64,000 nucleotides of DNA, taken from the NCBI GenBank assembly GCA_029779695.1, contig JAKPAB010000200.1, positions 159,355-223,354 of the forward strand. The letters run 5' to 3'. Position numbers and translations under genes: made by a program. The notes beneath the pieces were generated by a model that ran no database searches, was not told the origin of the DNA, and worked only from the letters and a program-made list of their open reading frames with translations. Of this stretch, positions 28,683 through 39,196 are shown piece by piece. The stretch is from Bacillota bacterium (GTDB lineage Bacteria > Bacillota > Clostridia > Lachnospirales > Lachnospiraceae). Position 1 is the stretch's first letter. Every line of letters begins with the position of its first letter.

Positions 28683-30761
28683 TTAGTCATTGTCTGAATT
28701 TTTGTATTCTTCAGAATATCCACAACTATTTTCGGAACATGTTATTTTTTTACCCCTGATTATCATATAGCTTCCACATTTAGGGCACTTTTTGCTAACA
28801 GGTCTCTGCCAGCTCACGAAATCACACTCTGGATAGTCCTCACAGCCATAGAACTTTCTTCCTTTTCTGGTCTTTCTGATTACTATTTCCTTGCCACACT
28901 TAGGACATAGAACACCTATTTTTTCTAAATATGGCTTTGTGTTTCTGCACTCGGGGAATCCCGGACACGCCAGGAATTTACCGTGTGGCCCGTACTTTAT
29001 TACCATGTTTCTGCCACAATTATCACAGATAACATCTGTTTCCTCATCCTGAATCTTGACCTTATCCAGATTTTCTTCCGCTTTTTTCACAAGTTCATTC
29101 AGATCAGGATAAAAATTTCTGATAATGGACTTCCACTCGACCTTGCCTTCTTCAACACCATCCAACAAGCTCTCCATATTTGCTGTGAATTCCGGATTGA
29201 CAATGACGGGAAATGATTCCCTCATTATATTATCGACAGCCTCACCAACCTCTGTCATAAATATATTCTTACCTTCCTTGGTAATATATCGTCTCTTTAA
29301 GATGGTGGCAATTGTAGGAGCATACGTACTTGGACGACCAATCCTCTTTTCTTCAAGAGTATGGACGAGGGATGCCTCGGTAAAATGTGCCGGAGGTTGC
29401 GTAAAATGCTGCTTTTCATCAAAGCTGTCAAGTTTAATCTTAGTCTTATCTGTCAGATTGCCAAGGCTGTTCTTCTTGGCTTCCTTTTCATCATCAGTAT
29501 CTGTGTATACATATCTAAATCCTGCAAATGTCTGCTTGGATTCAGTTCCTGAGAATACATATCCGGCAGAGCTTACCTTAACCGTAACATTTTCAAAAAC
29601 AGCATTGGACATCTGGCTTGCTACGAATCTCTTCCAGATGAGCTGATATAATCTGAACTGATCTCTTGACAGAGATTCTTTAATCTCTGACGGAACACGA
29701 TTTACATCAGATGGTCTGATCGCCTCGTGGGCATCTTGAATATGCTGATTGACCCTTTTCTCTTCCTTTAGATCAAGGTACTCACTGCCATAATTTCCAG
29801 AAATAAACTCGGCACATGCCTCCTTAGCCTCATCAGCTATTCTGACTGAATCTGTTCTAAGATAAGTAATAAGACCTACCGTTCCATGACCCTTAATATC
29901 GACTCCCTCGTAGAGCTGCTGAGCAATCCTCATAGTCTTTTGGGTGGAGAAATTAAGTGCCTTAACAGCTTCCTGCTGAAGTGTACTTGTCGTAAAAGGC
30001 ATCGGGGATTTTCTCTCCCTTTTTGACCTCTGAACAGATTCTACTTTGAATTTGTCTTTTTTAGCTGCATCTCTTATCTCATCAAGAGATTCCTTATCAC
30101 TTATCTCTAGCTTTTTATCCTTGTCACCGTAAAAAGATACCGTAAACGGATTCTTTTCACCTTCTGCCGTAAGAATAGCATCAAGCGTATAGTATTCCCT
30201 TGGGATAAAAGCATCTATCTCAGCTTCTCTGTCTGCAATAAGCCTAAGAGCAACAGACTGAACACGTCCGGCAGAAAGTCCTCTTTTTACCTTTGCCCAG
30301 AGTAGTGGACTGATCTCATATCCAACCAGTCTGTCTAATACTCTTCTTGCCTGTTGAGCATCAACAAGATTCATGTCGATTTCTCTTTGAGCTTTAAAAG
30401 AGTCTTTAACTGCTTTTTTTGTAATCTCATTAAAAGTGATTCTCTTAACATCTCTGTCTGCAAGATTAAGTGCATAAAACAGATGCCATGATATAGCTTC
30501 TCCTTCGCGGTCCGGGTCAGTTGCAAGAAATATATGATCTGCTTTTTTGACTTCCTTACGAAGCGAAGCCAAAAGCTCTCCCTTACCTCTTATTGTTATA
30601 TATTTGGGCTCATAATCGTTATTAACATCTATGCCCATCTGACTCTTCGGAAGATCCCTTACATGCCCAATTGATGCGACAACTTCGTAGTTTTTTCCTA
30701 GAAACTTCTTGATTGTCTTGACCTTGGTTGGGGACTCTACGATCACCAGATTTTTAACCAT
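28683..30761 (-). CDS. topA: DNA topoisomerase I
   Basis: MVKNLVIVESPTKVKTIKKFLGKNYEVVASIGHVRDLP; C-terminal zinc-ribbon repeats. The ORF extends to 30824; start chosen at the MVKN ATG preceded by GGAGTTAAATGT. Confidence 0.95.
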   Translation of the reverse strand: MVKNLVIVESPTKVKTIKKFLGKNYEVVASIGHVRDLPKSQMGIDVNNDYEPKYITIRGKGELLASLRKEVKKADHIFLATDPDREGEAISWHLFYALNLADRDVKRITFNEITKKAVKDSFKAQREIDMNLVDAQQARRVLDRLVGYEISPLLWAKVKRGLSAGRVQSVALRLIADREAEIDAFIPREYYTLDAILTAEGEKNPFTVSFYGDKDKKLEISDKESLDEIRDAAKKDKFKVESVQRSKRERKSPMPFTTSTLQQEAVKALNFSTQKTMRIAQQLYEGVDIKGHGTVGLITYLRTDSVRIADEAKEACAEFISGNYGSEYLDLKEEKRVNQHIQDAHEAIRPSDVNRVPSEIKESLSRDQFRLYQLIWKRFVASQMSNAVFENVTVKVSSAGYVFSGTESKQTFAGFRYVYTDTDDEKEAKKNSLGNLTDKTKIKLDSFDEKQHFTQPPAHFTEASLVHTLEEKRIGRPSTYAPTIATILKRRYITKEGKNIFMTEVGEAVDNIMRESFPVIVNPEFTANMESLLDGVEEGKVEWKSIIRNFYPDLNELVKKAEENLDKVKIQDEETDVICDNCGRNMVIKYGPHGKFLACPGFPECRNTKPYLEKIGVLCPKCGKEIVIRKTRKGRKFYGCEDYPECDFVSWQRPVSKKCPKCGSYMIIRGKKITCSENSCGYSEEYKNSDND

Positions 30762-30983
30762 ACATTTAACTCCTTCTATATTTATGAAACAGCATAAATC
30801 TTCCACAATATACAACAGTAACATTCTCTTTTCAAGAAAATTTTATTTTTTGTTTATAAAAATATCATAAATTTACATATTTGTTTATAAAAAAATCAGA
30901 GAATTTATTTTTGTTAATCATTTGTTTGCATTGATGGATGTTACCATATTTCATGATGATTTTAATGTTCTGAAAGGAGCTAT

Positions 30984-32510
30984 ATGTATTTTTCTGTAAA
31001 AACTTCCGTGCTTCACGGCATAGACAGTATGGTAGTCTCATGTGAATCTGATGTTTCAAATGGGATGCCTGTATTCCTTCTAGTTGGTTTTTTATCTGAA
31101 GAAGTAAAGGAATCCCGAGAACGTGTACGAACCGCACTATCAAATATAGGTATATCACTTCCTGTCAAGAGAATAACCGTCAATATCTCACCGGCTTCTA
31201 TCAAGAAATCAGGAACATCCTTTGACCTTCCTATTGCAATCTCCATTATCGGTGCCATGGGCATGATACAGTCTAAGGATCTAGACCGGTCTCTTATGCT
31301 CGGTGAGATGAATCTTCAGGGCGATATACTTCCTGTAAACGGTGTTCTTCCTGCTGCTCTGTCATGTAAGGAAAACGGAATAGATATAATAATCGTTCCT
31401 GATGAAAACAAAAAAGAGGCTTCCCTCGTCCCAGGTCTAAAGGTCATACCTGTAAAAAGTTTATCTGATCTTATTGCCATTCTTAAGAATCCTCTTCCTG
31501 ATGTATCAGATATTTATTATAAAAATTCTGAAACTGAATATTCCGAAATCCTCGGAAATATTCCTGATTTTAAAAATATAAAAGGTCAGAGACTATTACG
31601 ACGAGCCTTGGAAATTGCTGTTTCTGGCATGCATAATATCCTTATAAGCGGTCCTCCGGGAGCCGGTAAAACTCTGGCAGCAAAGTGTGTTCCCTCTATT
31701 CTTCCGCCTATGACGGAACCTGAAAAAATATTAATTTCCAAAATATACTCAGCCGCAGGTATTTTTCGAGAAGAAGGTTCACTTCTTAGCACAAGACCTT
31801 TCAGGTCGCCTCATCATTCTGTTTCCAAGGCCGGATTGGCCGGAGGAGGACGTAATCCAATGCCTGGGGAGATTACACTTGCAACAGGAGGTGTACTTTT
31901 TTTAGATGAGCTTCCCGAATTTTCTAGAGATACTCTAGAGGTACTGAGACAGCCTCTGGAAAGTCATGACATATATATTTCAAGAGTCAGTCAGTCAGTT
32001 ACTTTCCCTGCTGATTTTATGCTTATAGCATCTATGAATCCTTGTCCCTGTGGGTATTTTCCAGATTTAAACAAGTGTCACTGTAATGAACCTGATATCA
32101 GGCGATATATGAAAAAACTAAGCGGTCCGCTTTTAGACAGGATCGATATGACAACATCAGTAAAAGCACTGTCCTTTGATGAATTAAAAAATGCAGAACT
32201 GTCCGAATCCTCTTATGAAATATATAAACGTATAGAAAAGGTTATGGATATACAGAAAAAAAGATTTAATGGAACTAACATTTTATTCAACAGCAGGATA
32301 CCTGCTGAGAAAATAGAAAAATATTGCGTTTTATCAGATGATGCTGCTCTCTTTGCCAAAGATCGTTTTATAAAATTAGAATTATCTGCCCGCTCATATC
32401 ATAAGATTCTAAAAATCGGAAGAACTATAGCTGATTCCAATGAGCATGAATATATAGAAAATAATGACTTAAAAGAAGCTTTTTTATACAGAGATCTGAC
32501 GTGGAAATGA
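30984..32510 (+). CDS. comM: Mg-chelatase-like AAA+ ATPase YifB/ComM
   Basis: GPPGAGKTLAAKCVPSILPP, RPFRSPHHSVSKAGLAGGGRNPMPGEITLATGGVLFLDELPEF, ASMNPCPCGYF. Confidence 0.93.
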   Translation: MYFSVKTSVLHGIDSMVVSCESDVSNGMPVFLLVGFLSEEVKESRERVRTALSNIGISLPVKRITVNISPASIKKSGTSFDLPIAISIIGAMGMIQSKDLDRSLMLGEMNLQGDILPVNGVLPAALSCKENGIDIIIVPDENKKEASLVPGLKVIPVKSLSDLIAILKNPLPDVSDIYYKNSETEYSEILGNIPDFKNIKGQRLLRRALEIAVSGMHNILISGPPGAGKTLAAKCVPSILPPMTEPEKILISKIYSAAGIFREEGSLLSTRPFRSPHHSVSKAGLAGGGRNPMPGEITLATGGVLFLDELPEFSRDTLEVLRQPLESHDIYISRVSQSVTFPADFMLIASMNPCPCGYFPDLNKCHCNEPDIRRYMKKLSGPLLDRIDMTTSVKALSFDELKNAELSESSYEIYKRIEKVMDIQKKRFNGTNILFNSRIPAEKIEKYCVLSDDAALFAKDRFIKLELSARSYHKILKIGRTIADSNEHEYIENNDLKEAFLYRDLTWK

Positions 32511-33643
32511 TATTGGAGAAAATAAATTCAATGAATGAACTTAAGAATAACAAAACGCCTTATTCTCTATGGCTAAACAGTATCGTGGGAGTAACTGTAA
32601 AAGAGAAAAAAGCCTTGATGGAATATTTTGACAGCGCAGTAAAAATATACAAAGCCAATACAACTGAATTAGAAAGATCTCTTATATTATCTAATGACAA
32701 AATAGAAATCATTAATAAATCCAGGAACGAAATCCCATTGGTAAAGCCTTACAACGATATGACTAAAAGAGGCATATCATATTATGACTATAAAGATAGT
32801 AACTATCCTATTGCTCTAAAAGAGATTCCTGATTATCCTCTAGGCATTTTTCATTATGGCAAACCGATTCCAAATGAAAATATATGTGTCGCAATCGTAG
32901 GTTCTAGAAGATGCACCACTTATGGTTCAAAAGCCGCAGAGGAGCTTGCATATATTCTTGGGAAATCCGGTTTTACAATTGTATCCGGAATGGCTCGCGG
33001 AATCGATTCTCATGCTCACTGCGGTGCCGTAAAAGCGGGTGCATTTACAGTAGCCGTTTTAGGATGCGGAGTAGATGTATGTTATCCTCCTGAAAGCCAA
33101 AAATTATATATGGACATTTCAAAAAATGGATGCATTATATCAGAATACCCTCTTGGTCAATCTCCTCTTCCAAAACTTTTTCCTCAGCGAAATCGAATAA
33201 TAAGTGGCATGTCAAGACATATAATTGTTACAGAAGCCCGGGCAAAAAGTGGTTCTCTTATAACTGCAGATCTGGCTCTTCAGTATAATCGAAATGTATA
33301 TGCTGTTCCTGGAAGAATGTATGATACTCTCAGTGAAGGGACAAATCTTCTTATTGAAAATGGAGCAAATCTGATCACATCACCTGAAAATATGCTTAAA
33401 CTTATTTCTCAAAACAGCTTCCGTAATTTTGAGATTATGGATGAACTATCCCACGAATCCATTGATGAGCTTAATGATAATGAATCCATTGTTTTAAAAG
33501 AAATAGACTATTATTCCATACATCGTGACGATATTGAGAAGAATTCCGGTTTTACAGGTGATAATCTAACTGATATTCTTGATTCTCTTACAGAAAAAAA
33601 TAGAATTAATGAAATATATTCAGGCTACTACGTCAGAAAATAA
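32501..33643 (+). CDS. dprA: DNA-processing protein DprA
   Basis: VAIVGSRRCTTYGSKAAEELAYILGKSGFTIVSGMARGIDSHAHCGAVKAG... FPQRNRIISGMS. Confidence 0.95.
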   Translation: MEMILEKINSMNELKNNKTPYSLWLNSIVGVTVKEKKALMEYFDSAVKIYKANTTELERSLILSNDKIEIINKSRNEIPLVKPYNDMTKRGISYYDYKDSNYPIALKEIPDYPLGIFHYGKPIPNENICVAIVGSRRCTTYGSKAAEELAYILGKSGFTIVSGMARGIDSHAHCGAVKAGAFTVAVLGCGVDVCYPPESQKLYMDISKNGCIISEYPLGQSPLPKLFPQRNRIISGMSRHIIVTEARAKSGSLITADLALQYNRNVYAVPGRMYDTLSEGTNLLIENGANLITSPENMLKLISQNSFRNFEIMDELSHESIDELNDNESIVLKEIDYYSIHRDDIEKNSGFTGDNLTDILDSLTEKNRINEIYSGYYVRK

Positions 33644-33758
33644 GATTAAATGAAGAATATAAATCTGTTATATATTAATCTCTTCTTTTTATATTATATC
33701 TGTTTTATGTAAATCCTTTCTTTGATTCATTATCTGAATTTAAATGTACAAATAAAAA

Positions 33759-33805
33759 TACCGACCTCCAATCGTTAAATTTTAGTCTAACAATTAGGAG
33801 GTCGG
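33759..33805. terminator. Bidirectional terminator between convergent dprA and trpS
   Basis: TACCGACCTCC-AAT... / ...ATTAGGAGGTCGGTA stem with A/T-rich flanks. Confidence 0.75.
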
Positions 33806-33853
33806 TACATATTCATCTGTTTTCTCTTAACTATATAAATTTATTTTTAGATA

Positions 33854-34921
33854 TTATGACAATCTAGGGATATCTGTAAGTCCTATCTTCTTTCTGACCT
33901 TTCGAAGTGTCTTCTCTGCTGCATAAGCTGCCTTTTGATCATTTGTAGCAATGCATTTTTCCAAATATTCCTTATCATTCAGTATTTCATTATATTTCTT
34001 CTGAAGAGGTGCCAATTCATCCGCTACGATCTCACCTACAGCAAGTTTAAAATCTCCATATCCCTTGCCATCAAATTCTTTTTCAATCTCGTCATATCCT
34101 TTACCCGTTATCGAGCCATAAATATTCATCAGATTTGATATACTTGGCTTATTTTCTTCGTCAAATCTTACTACTGTTTCAGAGTCTGTAAGTGCTCTCT
34201 TAAATTTTCTGATTATAGTATCCTTGTCATCAAGTAATAGAATGGTAGAATTGACATTTTCATCCGACTTACTCATTTTCTTGTTAGGATCCTGAAGAGA
34301 CATTATCTTGGCACTTCTTTTACCATAATAGCCCTCAGGTATCTTAAATACATCGCCGTAAATCTTGTTGAATCTATCAGCAATGACACGAGCAATTTCA
34401 AGATGCTGTTTCTGGTCCTTTCCAACCGGTACCAGATCTGTCTGATATAGGAGAATATCAGCTGCCATAAGAGCAGGATATGTAAATAAACCTGCATTAA
34501 TGTTATCCGCATTCTTTTGGGATTTATCCTTGAACTGTGTCATTCTGCTTAGCTCACCTGTGTAAGTATAGCAATCAAGGATCCATCCAAGATATGCATG
34601 AGCGGGAACATGAGACTGAAAATATATACAATTCTTTTCAGGATCGAGACCTCCTGCTATAAAAAGAGCATACAAAGATTTAGCATTTTTTCTAAATGTA
34701 GCAGGATCCTGTCTGACTGTAAGAGAGTGAAGATCCATTACACCAAAGTAACATTCAAATTCATCATGAAGTGATACCCAGTTCTTCAAAGCTCCCAGAT
34801 AATTACCTAATGTAAGCACATTGGTTGCCTGCATTCCACTATATAGAATCGGCTTCTTATCTGTATTCTTTTCAATATCCTTTTTTGTTATTATTGAGTC
34901 GTTATTATCTGTTGTTTCCAT
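33854..34921 (-). CDS. trpS: Tryptophanyl-tRNA synthetase
   Basis: YSGMQATNVLTLGNYLGALKNWV; KMSKS motif NKKMSKSDENVNSTI. Confidence 0.93.
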   Translation of the reverse strand: METTDNNDSIITKKDIEKNTDKKPILYSGMQATNVLTLGNYLGALKNWVSLHDEFECYFGVMDLHSLTVRQDPATFRKNAKSLYALFIAGGLDPEKNCIYFQSHVPAHAYLGWILDCYTYTGELSRMTQFKDKSQKNADNINAGLFTYPALMAADILLYQTDLVPVGKDQKQHLEIARVIADRFNKIYGDVFKIPEGYYGKRSAKIMSLQDPNKKMSKSDENVNSTILLLDDKDTIIRKFKRALTDSETVVRFDEENKPSISNLMNIYGSITGKGYDEIEKEFDGKGYGDFKLAVGEIVADELAPLQKKYNEILNDKEYLEKCIATNDQKAAYAAEKTLRKVRKKIGLTDIPRLS

Positions 34922-34937
34922 TAGTATTATTCTCCTA

Positions 34938-35480
34938 TTACTTTTTTAATACATTTTCACGTATATATTTATACGTATAATTTTCACCATGTTCGGACAC
35001 CATTTTTAAGAGTCTGTCCAAAAGCTCACTCGTATCAGGGTGTAACAAATAATGATGTTTTCCCTTTAAAAAATATTCGTAAGCACTGCTATCTGTATAC
35101 TTGTCTTTTTGATAAGTTTTACATGCGCTTATTCTATCGATCATCATTTCAACAACATATTTTTCCGGCATCTTCATACCACCCATTGCATGAACTCCAT
35201 CCAATGCATAGTCTATCCAATACTCCATATGGTGCTTATTTCTTCCCTTATGATGTAGCCAGGCTGATGAGTAACCCTTATCTTCTCTTTCCTCATTGTT
35301 TGGGCTGTGGTCTCCCTGGAAATATTTAACGCCTACCCAAAACTCCACCGGCGAATATTTTGACAGATCATGAGTCATGCCTTGCCAGTATAGCCCAACC
35401 TTAAAGCATCCCCTTCTCACAAGATTCTTGTGATGACTGATTGTTCTTACGTGTCCATAGAATTTTTGAAATCTATTCAT
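34938..35480 (-). CDS. DUF5662-like family protein, function unknown
   Basis: YGHVRTISHHKNLVRRGCFKVGLYWQGMTHDLSKYSPVEF; family assignment from memory. Confidence 0.7.
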   Translation of the reverse strand: MNRFQKFYGHVRTISHHKNLVRRGCFKVGLYWQGMTHDLSKYSPVEFWVGVKYFQGDHSPNNEEREDKGYSSAWLHHKGRNKHHMEYWIDYALDGVHAMGGMKMPEKYVVEMMIDRISACKTYQKDKYTDSSAYEYFLKGKHHYLLHPDTSELLDRLLKMVSEHGENYTYKYIRENVLKK

Positions 35481-37326
35481 CAGTAACCGGACTCTCCTTT
35501 CCTATCAGAATTGTAAGACTTCCGCCCGGCACCAGGATCAATGTCTGATCTTTTAACAACTTCTCTTCCTTGTTCCAAACTCCATCGGATGTATTTGTCA
35601 CAAAATACCATGAGCGCTTGCTTAACAATCTCGGAATCGAAAAATCTACCTCTCCAAGGAAAAAATTAAACAGAAGCATTACATCCTGCTCTTTATCATC
35701 AACATAAGCACCTGCATACAGTATTCCTATTGCTTTTCTGTCCTCTGACAGCCATGCTGTCCAAGGTTCCTTGCCATGATATGAGAGGTCCGGAAGTCCT
35801 ACATGATTGTAATCTCTCATTTCTTTTGGCCTTATCGTAGACAGAACCGGATGCAAATTCCTAAATGCGATCAGTTCCTTAACATAATTTTTAACGTCTC
35901 TGTCTCTTTTTTTCTTAGAGAAATTAGCCCATCCCTTGACGTTGTCCTGACAATATACATTGTTATTGCCATCCTGACTATTCATTATCTCATCGCCGGA
36001 ATGGATCATAGGTATTCCCTGAGATAAAATGACAGCTCCAAGAGCAGTCCTTATATGTCGCATTCTGATGTTCCAGACAGATCTGCTACCTGTGTCTCCT
36101 TCGACTCCATAATTGTCAGTAAAATTGAAATTATTACCGTCTACATTATTCTCACCATTATCTTCATTGTGTTTTTCAATATATGAAAACGAATCTCTTA
36201 GTGTAAATTCCAATTCAGATGCTGCGTAATTAACAAATCCATATTTTTCATTCTGCCTCTTCATCATATTTGCAAATTCAATGACACTGCCGTCCTTATG
36301 ATTTTGAAGTTTCCTAAGTGTATATAAAAATCTATCATCACAGCAAAACAAATGACGATATCTTGCATTTTCCTGTTGTAAAATATCTTCTGGAAAATGA
36401 TCATAAAAGATTTTAATACAGCTAAGATATGGATCATTGGCAATTCTGCTGACAGGCATATCCATACCGATCAGTCTGAATCCATCAACATGATAATTGG
36501 ATGACCAGTATTTCAAGCTATCCAAAATCTCATCCTCCGGAACATCCTGTGAAAAAGACATTTCCATAATGATTTCCATACCATATCTATGAATAGCACG
36601 AATCATCTCTCTCATATGTACGTCAGGATTTTCACCACCAAAATATGATGCCTTCGGTGAAAAGAACTGTGCATCAGAATAGCCCCAATAATTAACCTTA
36701 TCTATTGGTACATTTGCGATTTCTCTGGTACCATTCTTTTTAATATTCAAATGCTCCCTATATATGATTTCTTCAAAATCATATATTGGTTGAAATTCCA
36801 GCGCATTGATGCCGAGATCTCTTAGATATGAAAGTCTGGATATAACACCAAGATAATTGCCTCTCTTTTTTTCAGGCAACCCGCAATCCATTGTAAATCC
36901 CCGCATATGGAGACTGTATATAATCATTTTATTATCGGGAATATGTGGTCTGTTTTCATCTCGCCATTGTTCATTTTGAGTTGAAAAACCACCAAGTATC
37001 CTAAAATTATTTTTCTTTCTGGTTAAATCGTTCCATTTCTCACGCCCTATTACCACCGGCGCATAAGGATCCATCCTCGACTGACCATCCTCTTCGATTA
37101 AATAACCAGTATTCTTATATGAAATTCCAATAACCGTAATAGAACATATACGACCATATATATAATCGCTTTCTGCATCAATCCTTACGGGTTTGATATT
37201 TTCATTTTCAAAAAATAATAATGCAGGAGATTTCCCATTTTTTAGCTCAAATGTAAACGTAGCGGCCTTGCCACGAACCGAAACTCCAAGTTTTTTAAAG
37301 TCACCTTTTTTGGCAGCCAGTTTCAT
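35473..37326 (-). CDS. GH13 isoamylase/GlgX-like protein with degenerate catalytic motifs (putative pseudoenzyme)
   Basis: Debranching-enzyme-like segments FTLRDSFSYIEKHNEDNGENNVDGNNFNFTDNYGVEG, SQGIPMIHSGDEIMNSQDGNNNVYCQDN; catalytic regions altered (see findings). Confidence 0.8.
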   Translation of the reverse strand: MKLAAKKGDFKKLGVSVRGKAATFTFELKNGKSPALLFFENENIKPVRIDAESDYIYGRICSITVIGISYKNTGYLIEEDGQSRMDPYAPVVIGREKWNDLTRKKNNFRILGGFSTQNEQWRDENRPHIPDNKMIIYSLHMRGFTMDCGLPEKKRGNYLGVISRLSYLRDLGINALEFQPIYDFEEIIYREHLNIKKNGTREIANVPIDKVNYWGYSDAQFFSPKASYFGGENPDVHMREMIRAIHRYGMEIIMEMSFSQDVPEDEILDSLKYWSSNYHVDGFRLIGMDMPVSRIANDPYLSCIKIFYDHFPEDILQQENARYRHLFCCDDRFLYTLRKLQNHKDGSVIEFANMMKRQNEKYGFVNYAASELEFTLRDSFSYIEKHNEDNGENNVDGNNFNFTDNYGVEGDTGSRSVWNIRMRHIRTALGAVILSQGIPMIHSGDEIMNSQDGNNNVYCQDNVKGWANFSKKKRDRDVKNYVKELIAFRNLHPVLSTIRPKEMRDYNHVGLPDLSYHGKEPWTAWLSEDRKAIGILYAGAYVDDKEQDVMLLFNFFLGEVDFSIPRLLSKRSWYFVTNTSDGVWNKEEKLLKDQTLILVPGGSLTILIGKESPVTDE

Positions 37327-37390
37327 GTATCACCCTCGTTTTCGAATCAATTTTTCACGTGGATATTATTCTACAACAAATTACTTATTC

Positions 37391-39196
37391 TTACAATGAA
37401 AGACCCATTTCTCTTATAAATCTCGATGGATATAGTTTTTTATTGTCTCCTGATTTCAAAGTACCCATAATAAGCTTTGATCTGGCTCTTGTAATAGCAA
37501 CATAAACCATTCTTCGTTCTTCCTCAATTGTATCAGTATCCGTTTTTCGAAGAAGTGGCGTAATCCCTTCATTCAAGTCCGGAATATACACATTGTCAAA
37601 TTCAAGTCCTTTTGAAGCATGAAATGTAAATAGACCAACATCTGCCTTATCAAATGGCGTGTTTTTATAAGAATCACTATCATTTTTCAGAAAATCACAA
37701 AAAGAATTAATAGTACGAAATGTCTTTGCTTCTTCCATTATATATCTAAGTCTTTCAAAAAATTCCTCTGGTAGATCCTGTCGTAGTTTACGATTTGTAT
37801 CCATTCCCGTATTTTTAACATAATAGTTAAGTGCTGCATATGGACTTAATCTGCTACACACCTCTAGCATACCTTTTAAATCAGATATGTATCTCTTCGT
37901 GTCAAGGTCATACGAAGCATTTTTTATTATATTATCCCATGTCATTTTATGTTCTGATATTAGAAATCTAGGCACCATAATCCCTGAGAAATTAAACAAT
38001 TTAAGTATTGTATCTCTTCTGATGTCTCCACTTAAGCTATTAAAAAGGCACGTCACAAACGTTTCCGGCAAATTTTTATTTTCTTTTTTTATATCACCCT
38101 TACGATAGATCTTAAGATTTCCTCTGTACAATATTTTTTGTATCATATCGCCTTGATAATTATTTCTATATAAAATAACCGAAGCTGGTCCCAATGAACT
38201 TTTATCTGATTGACGTATAATCACATCCGAAACTATCATTTTTTCAAAATCATGTATTTCATCCATCGGGTCATTATATTCATTAATAAAAAATTCTGTT
38301 TCATTAATAAGCTGAGGACATATCTTTTTTTGAAAACGATTTTTATTATTCCTGATAAGTCTCTCTGCTGTTCCAATTATTTTATTGGGACTTCTATAAT
38401 TATTTTCAAGCTTAAGTAATGTACATCCCGGATACAACTTGGGAAAATCAAGCATAAGAGACGGATCAGAACCTCTAAATCCATATATTGCCTGGTCCTC
38501 ATCTCCTACTGCAAAAATATTATTATTCGGATATACCAAAAGCGACAGAATTCTAAACTGTAGTCTGTTCATATCCTGAACTTCATCTACTAAAACGTAA
38601 TCAAATTTGTTTCTCCACTTTTTTAGTACTTTAGGCTTATCAACGAACAGTTGTAAGGTCAGAAAGAGCATATCGTCAAAGTCTATTCTATGATCCTTTT
38701 TTTTCAAGGCTTCATATTCATCAAAAATAGGCTTGTTTTCCGACTCTTTTTCATCTTTTTTCATACAATTAACTTTATAGCTTAGTTCCTTTTCCAAGAT
38801 GCCATAGAAATCAGATTTTCCCTCGTCTTTTACGCCTCTAATTGCAGCAGCTTTTTTCAGATAATGTTCTTTTTCTTTTCCAAATAAAATATCGGCACTT
38901 TTATATCCGCCTTCCTCCATTAAAATACGGAGAAAAACAGAGTGAAAAGTACCGAAATTCACAGAACAAGAACAATCGGCAGAGATTTGTAAAAATCTCT
39001 GCTTCATATTTTCTGCCGCATCTTTTGTAAATGTAATTACCAAGATGCGATCTTGTTTTACGTTATGTAGGCTAGTAAGTGCCTTGATTCTCTCTGTTAT
39101 AACCGCAGTCTTACCAGAGCCTGGGCCTGCCACTACCAGACATGGTCCATCCATGTGCTCTACTGCATTTTTTTGATATTCATCTAGCATAATCAT
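37391..39196 (-). CDS. UvrD/PcrA/Rep-family superfamily 1 DNA helicase
   Basis: VVAGPGSGKTAVITERI, VLVDEVQDMN, GDEDQAIYGFRG, NYRS, TFHASKGLEFDNVYIPDLNEG, VYVAITRARSKLIM. Confidence 0.9.
   Translation of the reverse strand: MIMLDEYQKNAVEHMDGPCLVVAGPGSGKTAVITERIKALTSLHNVKQDRILVITFTKDAAENMKQRFLQISADCSCSVNFGTFHSVFLRILMEEGGYKSADILFGKEKEHYLKKAAAIRGVKDEGKSDFYGILEKELSYKVNCMKKDEKESENKPIFDEYEALKKKDHRIDFDDMLFLTLQLFVDKPKVLKKWRNKFDYVLVDEVQDMNRLQFRILSLLVYPNNNIFAVGDEDQAIYGFRGSDPSLMLDFPKLYPGCTLLKLENNYRSPNKIIGTAERLIRNNKNRFQKKICPQLINETEFFINEYNDPMDEIHDFEKMIVSDVIIRQSDKSSLGPASVILYRNNYQGDMIQKILYRGNLKIYRKGDIKKENKNLPETFVTCLFNSLSGDIRRDTILKLFNFSGIMVPRFLISEHKMTWDNIIKNASYDLDTKRYISDLKGMLEVCSRLSPYAALNYYVKNTGMDTNRKLRQDLPEEFFERLRYIMEEAKTFRTINSFCDFLKNDSDSYKNTPFDKADVGLFTFHASKGLEFDNVYIPDLNEGITPLLRKTDTDTIEEERRMVYVAITRARSKLIMGTLKSGDNKKLYPSRFIREMGLSL

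Noticed and set aside
29125-29646. 173-aa plus-strand ORF antisense to topA
   Set aside because: Low-information Ser/Leu/Val-rich shadow ORF with no family resemblance.
30820-30845. CodY-box-like CTTTTCAAGAAAATT near the topA promoter
   Set aside because: Half-sites are offset by one base relative to AATTTTCWGAAAATT; poor fit in AT-rich DNA.
30865-31158. 97-aa minus-strand ORF in the topA-comM intergenic region
   Set aside because: Overlaps the comM start, lacks an RBS and family resemblance; the region is better explained as divergent promoters.
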